From: Gammaproteobacteria bacterium Ga0074134
GTDB taxonomy: Bacteria > Pseudomonadota > Gammaproteobacteria > Ga0077554 > Ga007554
Length of the DNA: 64,000 nucleotides
Reading direction: 5' to 3'
NCBI GenBank assembly: GCA_001464965.1
Contig: LNEJ01000049.1
Location: forward strand, 1-64,000
In this document: in pieces, positions 1 to 8,695 of the stretch
Numbering within the stretch: the stretch's first letter is position 1
Layout of the letters: each line of letters opens with the position of its first letter
Translations under genes and position numbers: made by a program
The notes under the pieces: model-generated
What the model saw: the letters and a program-made list of their open reading frames with translations, nothing else
Database searches by the model: none
Told to the model about the DNA's origin: nothing

Positions 1-223
1 CGCTCCTTTCTGGTTTAGTGGTCATACAGCCACCACTACTTTGGCACCTCGATGCCGTTTTGGAAAGGAAGCGTCCATTACATTATTTTGGGACATCCCG
101 GCCAGCCGCTGTACGTTTTTTTAGTCCACGGTCAGATATTCATCTGATTGTCATATATTCTCTCCAAAATGAACGCCCATCTCCAAGCCAGCTTCTGGTA
201 AAACTTGCAAGGCGTTCTCTTCA

Positions 224-1171
224 ATGTATAGCAATATTATTTTACCCGTCACCCTGCTTGCTGTGCTCTTGAGCGGTTGCGGCGGTGAGGATAAGCCAGG
301 CAAGGATAGTCAGGTAATCGCCAAAGTCAACGGTGATGAGGTCACTGTTCATCAGCTCAATTATGAGCTGGGGTTGCTGGGGCAGGCCGCCACCCAAAAT
401 ACCGAGAAGGTCGCGCGTCAGGCCCTGGAGCAACTCGTTAACCAGCAGCTTATCGTGCAAAAAGCCATCACGGATAAAATGGACCGCGACCCTCAGGTCA
501 TGCAAGCCCTGGAGCGTGCCAAACACCAGGTGCTGGTGCAGGCGTATATGGGCAAGGTTGCGGGGAGAGATTCAACGCCGCCCCGCAAACAGGAAGTTAG
601 CGATTATTACAACAAGCACCCCGAGTTGTTCGCTGATCGGCGCATCTATCAGATCCGTGAAGTCCTTCTCGACAAGAACATACCTGCCGCTGAACTTCAG
701 GCTCAAATCAAGAGCTCGAAGACGCTTGAGGAGCTGACGGGATGGCTGGAGGCAAAAAAAGTGCGGATGAAATCGGACGTGCTGGTCAAGCCCGCGGAAC
801 AGTTGCCAGCGGAAATGTTATCGCGTCTGTACCAGATGCGGCAGGGGCAGGTGATGGCATTTGAGGCACCGAACAATATTTCACTCTCCATACTGATGGC
901 TATGCGTAACCAGCCGCTGAGCGAAGCCCAGGCCGCACCCGTGATCGAGAACTTTCTTCTGAATCAGAGGCGCGGGAAGCTCGCTGATGATGAAGTAAAG
1001 CGGCTGCGAAGCGAGGCCAAGATTGAATGGCTTGGTAAATTCGCAGCCAAGGAAGACAGTAAGGACCCTTCCGCGGCGGTAAATCCAGGACCGGAAAATG
1101 CAGCGAAGAATGCCGCTGATGAAAAGGCCAATGACGCGGATTTTATAAAAAAAGGCGTATCGGGTTTATAG
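224..1171 (+). CDS. epsD: EpsD-family peptidyl-prolyl cis-trans isomerase lipoprotein
   Basis: The 315-residue product has a lipoprotein signal (residues 1-16, lipobox LLSGC), so it should be anchored in an envelope membrane facing the periplasm. A SurA-like N-terminal helical part (about 25-110: KVNGDEVTVHQLNYEL, then LEQLVNQQLIVQKA) is followed by a parvulin-type region (about 125-235). The tail after about 275 is charged and Ala/Asn-rich. This layout matches the EpsD family of parvulin-like isomerases found in exosortase/EPS loci. It would help fold secreted or outer-membrane EPS proteins. The neighbours EpsB and EpsA support the assignment. The rest of the Eps locus probably lies to the left of the window. 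The ATG follows only a weak ribosome site. Confidence 0.85.
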   Translation: MYSNIILPVTLLAVLLSGCGGEDKPGKDSQVIAKVNGDEVTVHQLNYELGLLGQAATQNTEKVARQALEQLVNQQLIVQKAITDKMDRDPQVMQALERAKHQVLVQAYMGKVAGRDSTPPRKQEVSDYYNKHPELFADRRIYQIREVLLDKNIPAAELQAQIKSSKTLEELTGWLEAKKVRMKSDVLVKPAEQLPAEMLSRLYQMRQGQVMAFEAPNNISLSILMAMRNQPLSEAQAAPVIENFLLNQRRGKLADDEVKRLRSEAKIEWLGKFAAKEDSKDPSAAVNPGPENAAKNAADEKANDADFIKKGVSGL

Positions 1172-1309
1172 CCGTTTCATTGAAAGGAAGGGGCAAAAAC
1201 GCAGTATTTTTTTGACCTGCCTCGTTTTCACAGAAATTTAATATTTTATGGTTACAGTGTCAGGTGAATCAGGATTCGGATGTGTGTTGATTGCTTAGGA
1301 TAAGCCTCG

Positions 1310-2776
1310 ATGAAACCCGTTATTGCACAGCATAATAATCACTATCACGGGAATCTTGTCGACATGCCTAACAAGAAACTGCATGTAAATGCCAACGCAT
1401 TCATGCCACCCTATCTGGCACTCCTTGAGTATCTTATCGACCCTCTTCTGATAGTGGCTTCGCTTTTTCTAATTATTTATGCCTATGGCGTACCCTTGCA
1501 GAACCCCCACATTATTCTGGCAGTGATTGCCTTTTTTATTTCGTGTGTCATCTTTGAGCCGTCCGACGTATGCCGGCCCTGGCGTTATCGTGGACTATGG
1601 GATCGGAGCCGTAGCCTGATTGTTTCATGGACTCTTCTGGTTGGAATTATGCTGTTTCTTGGCTATGCAACAAAGTATTCCGATGAGTTTTCCAGGCGTG
1701 TGATGCTAACCTGGTTTTTTACGGTTCCCCTTGTCATTTTGCTGGGAAATGGCTTGGCACGCCTGCTCGTTTTAAAATTCTTTGAGTTGGAAACCAATAC
1801 CCGTTCAGCAGTCATCGCAGTGGCCAATGATGCAAGCCAGCGGCTTGCGCAAAGCATAAGCGGCAGCCCTCAGATGGGCATGTCTTTGAAAGGGTATTTT
1901 GATGACCGCTCGATTGATCGTCTGGGCGCGTTAGGCAGCGATCAACTTCTTGGGCGTCTTGAAGACATGGCGCGCTATGTTTCGGATAACAAGATTGATG
2001 TGATTTATATAGCACTGCCCATGGTGAAGCAGGACCGCATCGTAAACTTACTGAATGGGTTGCGTGATACGACAGCGTCTGTGTACTTTGTTCCAGACAT
2101 ATCCTTTTTTGATCTGATCCAGGCCAGGATGGGTGAGATCAATGGCATACCTGTCATGTCGGTGTGTGAAACGCCATTTTTTGGCCTGAGCGGCTTGTTG
2201 AAGCGATTGTTTGACATTGCATTCTCCGGTGCGGCCCTGGCTGTGTTATCTCCCCTTATGCTGCTGCTGGCGATTGGTGTCAAGTCAAGCTCGCCTGGCC
2301 CGATCCTGTTTCGCCAACGCAGGTATGGGCTGGATGGCGAAGATATTGTTGTTTACAAGTTCCGCAGCATGACGGTCTGCGAAGACGGGGATCAGGTCAA
2401 TCAGGCGACCCGTGCTGATAAACGCATTACCCCTTTTGGCGCATTCCTGCGGCGCACCTCGCTGGATGAGCTGCCTCAATTTATCAATGTCTTGCAGGGA
2501 AGGATGAGCGTGGTTGGGCCGCGCCCTCATGCAGTGGCTCACAATGAAATCTACAGAAAATTGATCAAGGGCTATATGGTGCGCCACAAGGTCAAGCCTG
2601 GCATCACCGGATGGGCACAGGTAAACGGGTTGCGCGGCGAAACGGAAACGCTTGAAAAAATGAAGCTCCGTATCGATTATGACCTGGATTATTTACGGCA
2701 TTGGTCCATGGACCTTGACGTTAAAATCATAATGAAAACCGTTCTGCTGGTTTTCAAGGATCGCAATGCTTATTAA
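1310..2776 (+). CDS. epsB: Undecaprenyl-phosphate glucose phosphotransferase (EpsB-like, WbaP/CpsE type)
   Basis: The 488-residue membrane protein should transfer a sugar phosphate, probably glucose-1-phosphate, to undecaprenyl phosphate as the first step of EPS repeat-unit assembly at the inner membrane. Four or five N-terminal membrane segments (about 30-155) precede a CoA-binding-like middle domain (about 160-290) and a C-terminal bacterial sugar transferase domain (about 300-488). That domain carries family motifs: YKFRSM, RRTSLDELPQ, VVGPRP, KPGITGWAQVNG and a final DYDLDYLRHWSMDLD. The start has an AGGAT ribosome site about 9 bases upstream. It sits between epsD and epsA on the same strand. 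The exact sugar cannot be read from sequence. Confidence 0.93.
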   Translation: MKPVIAQHNNHYHGNLVDMPNKKLHVNANAFMPPYLALLEYLIDPLLIVASLFLIIYAYGVPLQNPHIILAVIAFFISCVIFEPSDVCRPWRYRGLWDRSRSLIVSWTLLVGIMLFLGYATKYSDEFSRRVMLTWFFTVPLVILLGNGLARLLVLKFFELETNTRSAVIAVANDASQRLAQSISGSPQMGMSLKGYFDDRSIDRLGALGSDQLLGRLEDMARYVSDNKIDVIYIALPMVKQDRIVNLLNGLRDTTASVYFVPDISFFDLIQARMGEINGIPVMSVCETPFFGLSGLLKRLFDIAFSGAALAVLSPLMLLLAIGVKSSSPGPILFRQRRYGLDGEDIVVYKFRSMTVCEDGDQVNQATRADKRITPFGAFLRRTSLDELPQFINVLQGRMSVVGPRPHAVAHNEIYRKLIKGYMVRHKVKPGITGWAQVNGLRGETETLEKMKLRIDYDLDYLRHWSMDLDVKIIMKTVLLVFKDRNAY

Positions 2777-2797
2777 TAGTACCTTTTAAAGTTCGTC

Positions 2798-2818
2798 ATT
2801 CCTGGCCAAGCCGGGAAT
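2798..2818. repeat. Short palindrome of the ATTCC-N-GGAAT type between epsB and epsA
   Basis: ATTCCTGGC and GCCGGGAAT form a 9-bp stem (one T-G wobble) around a 3-base loop, 22 bases after the epsB stop. The form resembles small dispersed palindromes such as the neisserial dRS3 repeat (ATTCCC-N8-GGGAAT). There is no T-tract, so it is not a typical terminator. I see only this copy in the window. Confidence 0.5.
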
Positions 2819-2853
2819 CCAGGTGGCGATAAAGATGTGATCGGTTAATTATC

Positions 2854-3612
2854 ATGAATGAATCAATAGATCTCGATGGGGTCGCGCTTAAAACGGTTAT
2901 GGATGCCGTTGAGTCCTCCTTTCACATCAAAAGCAAAAATCAATTTTTCATCTGGGCGCGCGGGGAGTTGCAGAACATATTTCCTCATGAAGTAATGATA
3001 TCGTTTCTGCATGACATGCCAGGAAAGAAGACCTATACAGACACGTTCTGCGGGGCTTCCGTGAGCGATACATTATTTGACGGCATGTTGTGCGGCGACA
3101 ATGGCATGATGAACAAGTTAATGGGCGCATGGAAAAAAGTGCCTGGCCCATTAGTGATGGATAAAAATTCCATCCGTGTCGTGCTCGGTGAGGATGGAAT
3201 GTCCATCCTGAAAAAGGAAGGCATAGATCATCTTGTGTCGCATGGCATGCACGACACGAATGAGAATAGCATGTCATTTTTCGTCTTTATGCGCATACCA
3301 GGAGATGTGGGTCCACACCACGCTCGACTGCTTGAGGTGCTGGTTCCTTATCTGCATCGTGCCATGATGAGTGCCGTGGTTGTTGATCATGGCAGCGGCA
3401 GGGATGTTAAATCCTGCGATGTGGCCATAACCGACAGGGAGAGAGAGGTGTTGAAATGGATTCAGGTTGGCAAGAGCAACTGGGCCATCGCGGCCATACT
3501 TGGCATTAGCCCGTTTACCGTAAAAAACCACATATGCAAGATCACCAGGAAGCTCGGTGTTCAAACCAGGGGGCATGCGGTTTCCAGGGCGATCGAGTTG
3601 AATATTCTCTAG
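2854..3612 (+). CDS. epsA: LuxR-family transcriptional regulator EpsA (XrtB/PEP-CTERM associated)
   Basis: The 252-residue protein ends in a LuxR/GerE helix-turn-helix (about 190-250): ITDREREVLKWIQVGKSN, then FTVKNHICKITRKLGV, then a GHAVSRAIEL tail. The N-terminal 180 residues resemble the sensory part of regulators placed beside EpsB in XrtB exosortase/EPS loci. No autoinducer- or receiver-domain signature is obvious. It likely regulates the surrounding EPS and PEP-CTERM genes. The paired palindromes at 3989-4006 and 4101-4122 are candidate targets, but that is inference. The ribosome site before ATG is weak. Confidence 0.85.
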   Translation: MNESIDLDGVALKTVMDAVESSFHIKSKNQFFIWARGELQNIFPHEVMISFLHDMPGKKTYTDTFCGASVSDTLFDGMLCGDNGMMNKLMGAWKKVPGPLVMDKNSIRVVLGEDGMSILKKEGIDHLVSHGMHDTNENSMSFFVFMRIPGDVGPHHARLLEVLVPYLHRAMMSAVVVDHGSGRDVKSCDVAITDREREVLKWIQVGKSNWAIAAILGISPFTVKNHICKITRKLGVQTRGHAVSRAIELNIL

Positions 3613-3644
3613 CCCGCCGGACTTATCCAACATAATTGAATCGC

Positions 3645-3665
3645 AGGGTGCGTGGGACGTGCCCT
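3645..3665. repeat. REP-like hairpin (AGGGTGCGT family) after epsA
   Basis: AGGGTGCGT pairs with ACGTGCCCT through a GGG loop (two G-T wobbles). The AGGGTGCGT core recurs in the large inverted repeat at 8696-8746 and the imperfect hairpin at 19127-19151. That suggests a dispersed REP-like family sitting just after stop codons. Confidence 0.5.
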
Positions 3666-3759
3666 ACATAATTATTGGCGCTTTTTTAAAAAATAGTCGA
3701 TTTGTAATAATCCCAGATTATATTTTATGAAAAATAGCTCACTAAATGGAGGATGGACC

Positions 3760-3924
3760 ATGAAACGCAGATACCTTTATGCAGGGATGGATGATGAGCG
3801 TAATGATGATATTGATGATGGATTCCTTGATGATCCTGAGGATGAGACTGATACCTGGGTAGGTGATGATTTTTTTGAGTATTACTTGTGCAAAACGGAT
3901 GATGGCGAATATTTCATGCATTAA
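3760..3924 (+). CDS. Small highly acidic hypothetical protein
   Basis: This encodes a 54-residue protein, MKRRYLYAGMDDERN onward, with more than a third Asp/Glu after a basic start, and several aromatic residues. I chose the ATG at 3760 because GGAGG lies about 7 bases upstream; an earlier in-frame ATG at 3727 lacks such a site. There is no signal peptide or membrane segment, and one Cys near the end. I do not recognise the family. It lies between epsA and a PEP-CTERM gene and could be part of that locus. The good ribosome site and strong acidic bias make coding likely. Confidence 0.6.
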   Translation: MKRRYLYAGMDDERNDDIDDGFLDDPEDETDTWVGDDFFEYYLCKTDDGEYFMH

Positions 3925-3988
3925 TCAGGGTTAAACAGCCCCGGCGGACCTTTTTCTCACTTCGTTTATTTATTTTCATATCTTGTCA

Positions 3989-4006
3989 ATAGTCCGTTCG
4001 GACTAT
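3989..4006. promoter_or_regulatory. Palindromic candidate operator, copy 1
   Basis: ATAGTCCG-TT-CGGACTAT is a perfect 18-base palindrome with 8-base arms. The same motif, on the opposite strand orientation at its centre, recurs 114 bases downstream. Two copies in the leader of a PEP-CTERM gene, close to a LuxR-type regulator, suggest a dimeric regulator site. The factor is not known. Confidence 0.5.
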
Positions 4007-4100
4007 GCGTACCACCCCTCTATTCATGTTGCTGCAATAATCCGCCCTTATATTCACGGGGCTGTATATGGTCGGCATAAATAAATCAAAGTTTCATTGG

Positions 4101-4122
4101 CCATAGTCCGAACGGGCTATGG
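4101..4122. promoter_or_regulatory. Palindromic candidate operator, copy 2
   Basis: CCATAGTCCG-AA-CGGGCTATGG is a 22-base palindrome with one T/G imperfection. Its core matches the copy at 3989-4006. The two centres are 114 bases apart, roughly eleven helical turns, so looping or cooperative binding is possible. It could also form a small RNA hairpin. Confidence 0.5.
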
Positions 4123-4338
4123 ATGCCGGGGAACTTAACATACAAACGTAACAATCCTTTGAGATTATGTGCCCGGCGATCATCCTGGGATGTTTTGTGA
4201 TAAAGGATGATCCTTGGCGGTTGCGATGGACATGGGCACGGAGATGCCATAGGGATATGGCGGCAGGGATGCGGATTTTTTGGGTTAATGTGGTTGTTGA
4301 AAGAGTGGGTTATCTATATTTAATTAAGGAGAGGACGG

Positions 4339-5208
4339 ATGAGCATGAAAATTAATGCATTGGCTGTTGCTGTTACATTGGCTGTGGTTGCAGGTCCTGC
4401 TGCCGCGACGATCGCCAACTCGACGGTTGCCAACGGTGGTACCACCTTGGCTTTCAATGGCAATGGCGAGCTGTTTTTCTCGGTGTGGGATATAGCGGGC
4501 ACGGCTGATGATTTTTCCGATGATCGTTCTTACACCCGTGACCTGGGCGGCGCGCTGAACGACTGGGCCACTTCGGCCAACGTGCCAGTGATCAATGCTG
4601 CCAAGGAAACCCCCGGTTATTCCATGAGCTTTGGGCCGGATGCGTTGTTGACGAGTTTCCTGAGCGCCACCGCGCCTGCAAACTTTGCCAATTTGCGCTG
4701 GAACGTTGCAGCAGTTGATTCCAGTGGCCGCGACCGCGTTCTTATAACCTCTAACGATGCGCTGCACATGCCGATTAATGCCGATTTCAGAAACTGGTCG
4801 CAAGCTGGTGGAGACAACTTCCTCGGTGCAGTGAATGTGCTGCCTGGGCATGCGGGTGGTGTGGGTGTGAACGGTTCAAGTATTGCCACGCTTGCAGATG
4901 GCTCGGCGCTGGCCAGCAAAAGCTGGGGTGATGATTTTGGTGGACGATCGGGTGCAATGAATGTTGCCGGAAACATCGGCGAAAAACTCAATTTTTATCT
5001 GCTTGCCGAAAATACCTTGGCTAATAACAATACTGGCACGGTTTTTAATTACAAATATGCCAATGCTTATGGCGATGCTGCCTGGCAGCTGGGCAACGAT
5101 GGCACATTGACGTATGTGGCTGCCGTGCCTGAGGCGGAGACCTGGGCGATGATGGCGGCCGGCCTGCTGATGATCGGCGCGGTTGCCCGCCGCCGCTTGT
5201 CGGCCTGA
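4339..5208 (+). CDS. PEP-CTERM sorting-domain protein
   Basis: The 289-residue protein has an N-terminal signal peptide (about 1-23, ending GPAAA) and a C-terminal PEP-CTERM tail: VPEAETW, a hydrophobic helix MMAAGLLMIGAVA and a terminal RRRLSA. Such tails are recognised and cut by an exosortase at the inner membrane, releasing the protein to the outside or to the EPS matrix. The tail reads VPEAE rather than the more usual VPEP. The middle is Gly/Asn/Ala-rich and has no cysteine; its function is unknown. Ribosome site AAGGAGAGG precedes ATG; the ATG at 4345 is an alternative. No exosortase is in the window. Confidence 0.9.
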   Translation: MSMKINALAVAVTLAVVAGPAAATIANSTVANGGTTLAFNGNGELFFSVWDIAGTADDFSDDRSYTRDLGGALNDWATSANVPVINAAKETPGYSMSFGPDALLTSFLSATAPANFANLRWNVAAVDSSGRDRVLITSNDALHMPINADFRNWSQAGGDNFLGAVNVLPGHAGGVGVNGSSIATLADGSALASKSWGDDFGGRSGAMNVAGNIGEKLNFYLLAENTLANNNTGTVFNYKYANAYGDAAWQLGNDGTLTYVAAVPEAETWAMMAAGLLMIGAVARRRLSA

Positions 5209-5214
5209 TGTGTT

Positions 5215-5249
5215 CCACTCTGGCCGGTGCACCGCAGAGGCCAGAGTGG
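5215..5249 (+). terminator. Strong hairpin after the PEP-CTERM gene, without a T-tract
   Basis: CCACTCTGGCC and GGCCAGAGTGG form a perfect 11-bp stem with a 13-base loop, starting 7 bases after the stop. There is no run of T after it, so it may slow transcription or protect the 3' end of the message rather than act as a full terminator before the next gene. Confidence 0.45.
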
Positions 5250-5305
5250 GCTTAAATGGTTTCTGATGCCTGGTTTTTTGTTTCCACATTGAGAGGAACA
5301 GAGTA

Positions 5306-6832
5306 ATGAAATTGAATAAGCTGAATGTTGCATGCGCCCTGGCACTGGCGGGCGTTTCTGGCCAGGCGCTGGCGCTGGGTGCGTATGATGCCCAGACCAT
5401 CGGCCTGGTCAATGGCAAGGATTACGTGTATCTGTCGGGTGCTTCGGCCCCGCAAAATTTCCTGGGCACGCTGGCTGGCCAGCTATTTGAGCCGGGCTTC
5501 ATCACGTATTACGACAACAACGGCACCCCCGGTGACTTCACCGATGATGGCAGGTTGTACCGTGCCTACTTCGGTCAGGTCAAGAATGATGCCAGCATCC
5601 CCGCCGCATTCGCCGCACTGAAGGGCAAAACCGTGCGCTTGCTGGATCGTGCCAAGGGTGGTTCGGTATGGGGCGTGAACCCCGTGGCGCGTGCCGAGGC
5701 CATAGCTACGCTGAAGATGGATGCCGCCAGTTGCGTGCTGAATGCCGGTATTTACCGTTGCGCCGAGGCGGGTGTGGATCCGGGTACGGCGGCTGACCCC
5801 ACCAATCCCTTGTCTAATGCCAGTTACAACAAGGTGCCGGACGCTGGTGTCTCTGACGTGGCGCCCAATATGTTTAAAGGCCCCTTTAATGTGGAGTTTG
5901 GCTTTTCCGAGCTAAGCAGCGGTGAGGCTGCCAAGCTTACTTCGTTCCCCGTCAACACGCTGGTGATGGGCCTGGCGGTGACCAATGCCGTGCCGAACAG
6001 CACACATCTGAGCCGCGCCGCCTATGGCGGGATGTTGTCCGGCCTGATTCAGGATTGGACGCAGGTCAAATCCAGCCTGGCGCCCGCGGCCGGTACTCAG
6101 GTGGTGGTGTGCCGCCGGGTGCCCGGTTCGGGCACCCAGTCCAGCTATAACTGGTTCTTCAACAACTTCCCCTGCACCACAGAATCTAAAGCGGGCAGCG
6201 GCAATACCGCGCCGGCACGCATGACTGATAGTGCCAGCGGTGTTGTAAGCGGTTCAGGCACGGCGGCGGATCCTTTTGTGATCGACCCCGCGGCGGGTTA
6301 TACCGTGATCGAAAACTCCGCATCCGGCAACGTGCGCGATTGCTTGCAGAAGGCAAGCACCGGTGGCGTGCATACCTTTAGGGATGAAGAAGGCAAGTTC
6401 TACCGTGTCGATTTCGGCACGGGCGGCTACGGCGCGGTGGGCGTGTTGTCCTTGGACAGTCTGGGCAGGGAGTCGGGCTGGAGCTTCCGCAATATGGATG
6501 GCGCGGGTGATTATAAGCTGGTGGCTGGCAACCCTGTCGTTACCGGCACGGGTGTCGCACCCAGCAAGGCCAATCTGGTTGAAGGCAATTATGATTTTGC
6601 GGCGGAGCTTTCCATGCAATACCGTAATGCCGCCGTCAACGGGGTTCCTGCATTGTCTGGTTCCGCCAAGCTCTTTATGGACCTGTTTGCTCAGCGCGGT
6701 GGTCATCCTGACTTCAACACCTCGGCCTGGACAGCGGCGCTGCCAGTGAGCTATGACCCTACCACCAACCCCAACGTCAGCAAGGCGACTCGCGGCGGAA
6801 ATATGTGCAAACCGCTGCAGCGTTTCTACTAA
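5306..6832 (+). CDS. Large secreted hypothetical protein next to the PEP-CTERM gene
   Basis: The 508-residue product has a clear signal peptide (about 1-24, ending GQALA) and no PEP-CTERM tail, membrane helix or lipobox. The mature N-terminus has VYLSGASAPQ, reminiscent of the ligand-loop region of phosphate-binding (PstS-like) periplasmic proteins. A later part (about 265-290) has VVVCRRVPGSGTQ and YNWFFNNFPC. At least six cysteines suggest disulfides. The ribosome site is GAGAGGAAC just upstream of ATG. Location suggests an extracellular or periplasmic partner of the EPS or TPS system. The solute-binding idea is weak and I do not assign a function. Confidence 0.75.
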   Translation: MKLNKLNVACALALAGVSGQALALGAYDAQTIGLVNGKDYVYLSGASAPQNFLGTLAGQLFEPGFITYYDNNGTPGDFTDDGRLYRAYFGQVKNDASIPAAFAALKGKTVRLLDRAKGGSVWGVNPVARAEAIATLKMDAASCVLNAGIYRCAEAGVDPGTAADPTNPLSNASYNKVPDAGVSDVAPNMFKGPFNVEFGFSELSSGEAAKLTSFPVNTLVMGLAVTNAVPNSTHLSRAAYGGMLSGLIQDWTQVKSSLAPAAGTQVVVCRRVPGSGTQSSYNWFFNNFPCTTESKAGSGNTAPARMTDSASGVVSGSGTAADPFVIDPAAGYTVIENSASGNVRDCLQKASTGGVHTFRDEEGKFYRVDFGTGGYGAVGVLSLDSLGRESGWSFRNMDGAGDYKLVAGNPVVTGTGVAPSKANLVEGNYDFAAELSMQYRNAAVNGVPALSGSAKLFMDLFAQRGGHPDFNTSAWTAALPVSYDPTTNPNVSKATRGGNMCKPLQRFY

Positions 6833-6913
6833 AAACGGGCCTTTAATGCCTGCGTAGTGGTGAATGTGATGCCGCGCCCTGACGCAATGTCAGCGTGTTG
6901 TATGATGTAAATG

Positions 6914-6949
6914 ACCGGCTCTTTTCGCAATGAAGAGAGCCGGTTTTTA
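6914..6949 (+). terminator. Rho-independent terminator
   Basis: ACCGGCTCT pairs with AGAGCCGGT, extended by three weaker pairs, and is followed by TTTTTATTTG. It lies about 80 bases after the secreted-protein gene and ends that transcription unit before tpsB. Confidence 0.85.
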
Positions 6950-7062
6950 TTTGTATGTAGTTCGGGGCTTGTAAGCTCAGCGTTCTTTATTGTTCCTTTT
7001 AACTCATTTGTAACATTACCGTGTGAAAATTCCTCCTTTAAATAAAACCAGAATATCACTCA

Positions 7063-8679
7063 ATGAAGCGTATTTTTTGTGCGGTGTTGTACGCCAGCAT
7101 TTTTTTCTGGTTTCCGGCGATGGCGCAAGAGCAGGCCCAGGTTCCGGCCCCGGCGGAAGAGCAGCCGGTGGTGTTCGATGTGATGGAATACCGTGTGGAG
7201 GGCAATACGGTGTTGCCTGCCATCATGATCGAGAAGGTGCTTTATCCGCATTTGGGCACGGCAAAAAAGATCGAGGATGTGGAAAAGGCGCGCGTTGATC
7301 TGGAGAAGGCCTATCGCGATGAAGGTTATCCCACTGTGCTGGTGGATATCCCCGAGCAGGATGTGAATAACCGAATTGTGCGTTTGCGCGTAATGGAGAG
7401 CAAGGTCGAGAAAGTGCGTGTTGTCGGCTCCCGTTACTATTCGCAGGGGCGGATACTGGAAAAATTCCCAGCGCTGACGCAAGGCGGGGTGCTGTATCTT
7501 CCGGATGTGCAGAAAGGCTTGAGCCAAGTCAACCGCAGCGCGGACCGGCGCGTGACGCCGATACTCAGGCCGGGCAAAACACCTGGTACCGTGGAAGTTG
7601 ATTTCAAGGTTGAAGACAAGCTGCCGCTGCACGCAAGCCTGGAATTGAATAACCGTTACAGCGGCAATACCAGCCAATTGCGGATGGTCGGCATGGTGCG
7701 CTATGACAATCTGTGGCAGCGAGAGCACAGCTTGAGTGTGCAGTATCAGACCGCGCCGGAAAACACTAGCGAAGTTAGTGTGTTTTCCGCGTCTTATTTG
7801 TTGCCGGTGCCGGATTCCGACAGAATGCTGGCGATGTATGCCGTGCGTTCACGCAGTGATGTGGCGGCGGTGGGGAATATATCGGTACTGGGTCAGGGTG
7901 ATATTTTTGGCGCGCGCGCCATTCTGCCGCTGCCGCAGCGCGATCGCTTTTTTCATTCCTTGTCATTGGGATTCGATTACAAGGATTTCAAGGAAAACGT
8001 AACATTGCACGGCGCGGATTCCATCCGTACCCCGATCAGCTATTTGCCATTTACGGTGCAGTATAACTCGACCGTCCAGGGTGACAGCGGCGTGACGCAG
8101 GCGGATGTGGGGCTGAATTTTTCTGTCCGCGGCCTTGCGGATAACAGGATTGACTGCTTCGGGCAGCAAGTTAACGAATTCGAATGCAAGCGCTACAACG
8201 CCAAGCCCAGCTATATGTATCTGAAGGCCGGTTTACAGCGCGTGCAGCAGTTGCCGCTGGGTCTGCGGCTGATCGCGAGGGTCGACGGTCAATTGACGGG
8301 GCAGCCCCTGATCAGCAATGAGCAATTCGGCGTTGGCGGCGTTGAAAGCGTGCGCGGTTATCTGGAGTTTGAGCGATTGGCGGATAACGGCGTGCGTGGT
8401 AGCGTGGAATTGCGCAGCCCCTCGGTTGCCGCGAAATTTTCAAAGAAATTCGACGATCTGTATTTTCTCGGATTTGCGGAGGGCGCAAAGCTGCGTGTTA
8501 GCGAGCCCCTGCCTGGCCAGCTGTCACGTTTCAGTTTGTCCAGCGCTGGTGTTGGCGTACGTTTTAAAGGCTGGCGCTACTGGAATGCCTCGCTCAATGT
8601 GGCGGTTCCGTTCGAGAGTGCAACCTTCGCAAAGGCCGGGGATGTGCGGGTGCATTTTCGGATGGCGTATGAATTTTAA
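7063..8679 (+). CDS. TpsB outer-membrane transporter (ShlB/FhaC/HecB family)
   Basis: The 538-residue protein is the transporter of a two-partner secretion system. It has a signal peptide (about 1-21, ending PAMA), a POTRA region (about 38-115: YRVEGNTVLP, then VEKARVDLEKAYRDEGYP), a second POTRA-like part (to about 190), and a C-terminal 16-strand-type beta barrel ending in Phe (RMAYEF), the usual outer-membrane assembly signal. A motif GVGGVESVRGY near residue 425 matches the conserved VRGY loop of FhaC-like barrels. The adjacent giant TpsA gene is its expected substrate. The family is usually about 550-590 residues, so this one is complete. Confidence 0.93.
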   Translation: MKRIFCAVLYASIFFWFPAMAQEQAQVPAPAEEQPVVFDVMEYRVEGNTVLPAIMIEKVLYPHLGTAKKIEDVEKARVDLEKAYRDEGYPTVLVDIPEQDVNNRIVRLRVMESKVEKVRVVGSRYYSQGRILEKFPALTQGGVLYLPDVQKGLSQVNRSADRRVTPILRPGKTPGTVEVDFKVEDKLPLHASLELNNRYSGNTSQLRMVGMVRYDNLWQREHSLSVQYQTAPENTSEVSVFSASYLLPVPDSDRMLAMYAVRSRSDVAAVGNISVLGQGDIFGARAILPLPQRDRFFHSLSLGFDYKDFKENVTLHGADSIRTPISYLPFTVQYNSTVQGDSGVTQADVGLNFSVRGLADNRIDCFGQQVNEFECKRYNAKPSYMYLKAGLQRVQQLPLGLRLIARVDGQLTGQPLISNEQFGVGGVESVRGYLEFERLADNGVRGSVELRSPSVAAKFSKKFDDLYFLGFAEGAKLRVSEPLPGQLSRFSLSSAGVGVRFKGWRYWNASLNVAVPFESATFAKAGDVRVHFRMAYEF

Positions 8680-8695
8680 CCAGTAATAGCGGATT

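Larger units (their letters stand above)
3925..4338. other. Intergenic leader region of the PEP-CTERM gene
   Basis: These 414 bases hold no convincing gene. They are AT-rich near 3960-3985 and contain the two related palindromes annotated separately. A good ribosome site, AAGGAGAGG, lies just before the next gene. A TATATT at 4315-4320 could be a -10 box, but no well-spaced -35 is clear. The length and palindromes suggest a regulated promoter. Confidence 0.5.

Noticed and set aside
40..58. Possible sigma-54 promoter (TGGCAC with TGCC) near the left edge, and a similar one near 4234-4250
   Set aside because: The GG to GC spacing or the -12 box does not fit the sigma-54 pattern (TGGCAC-N5-TTGC) well in either place. 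Both short GGCAC...TGCC pairs could be chance.
18..272. 84-codon frame at the left edge
   Set aside because: It has no ribosome site or family pattern and its composition is unlike its neighbours. It overlaps the EpsD start in another frame.
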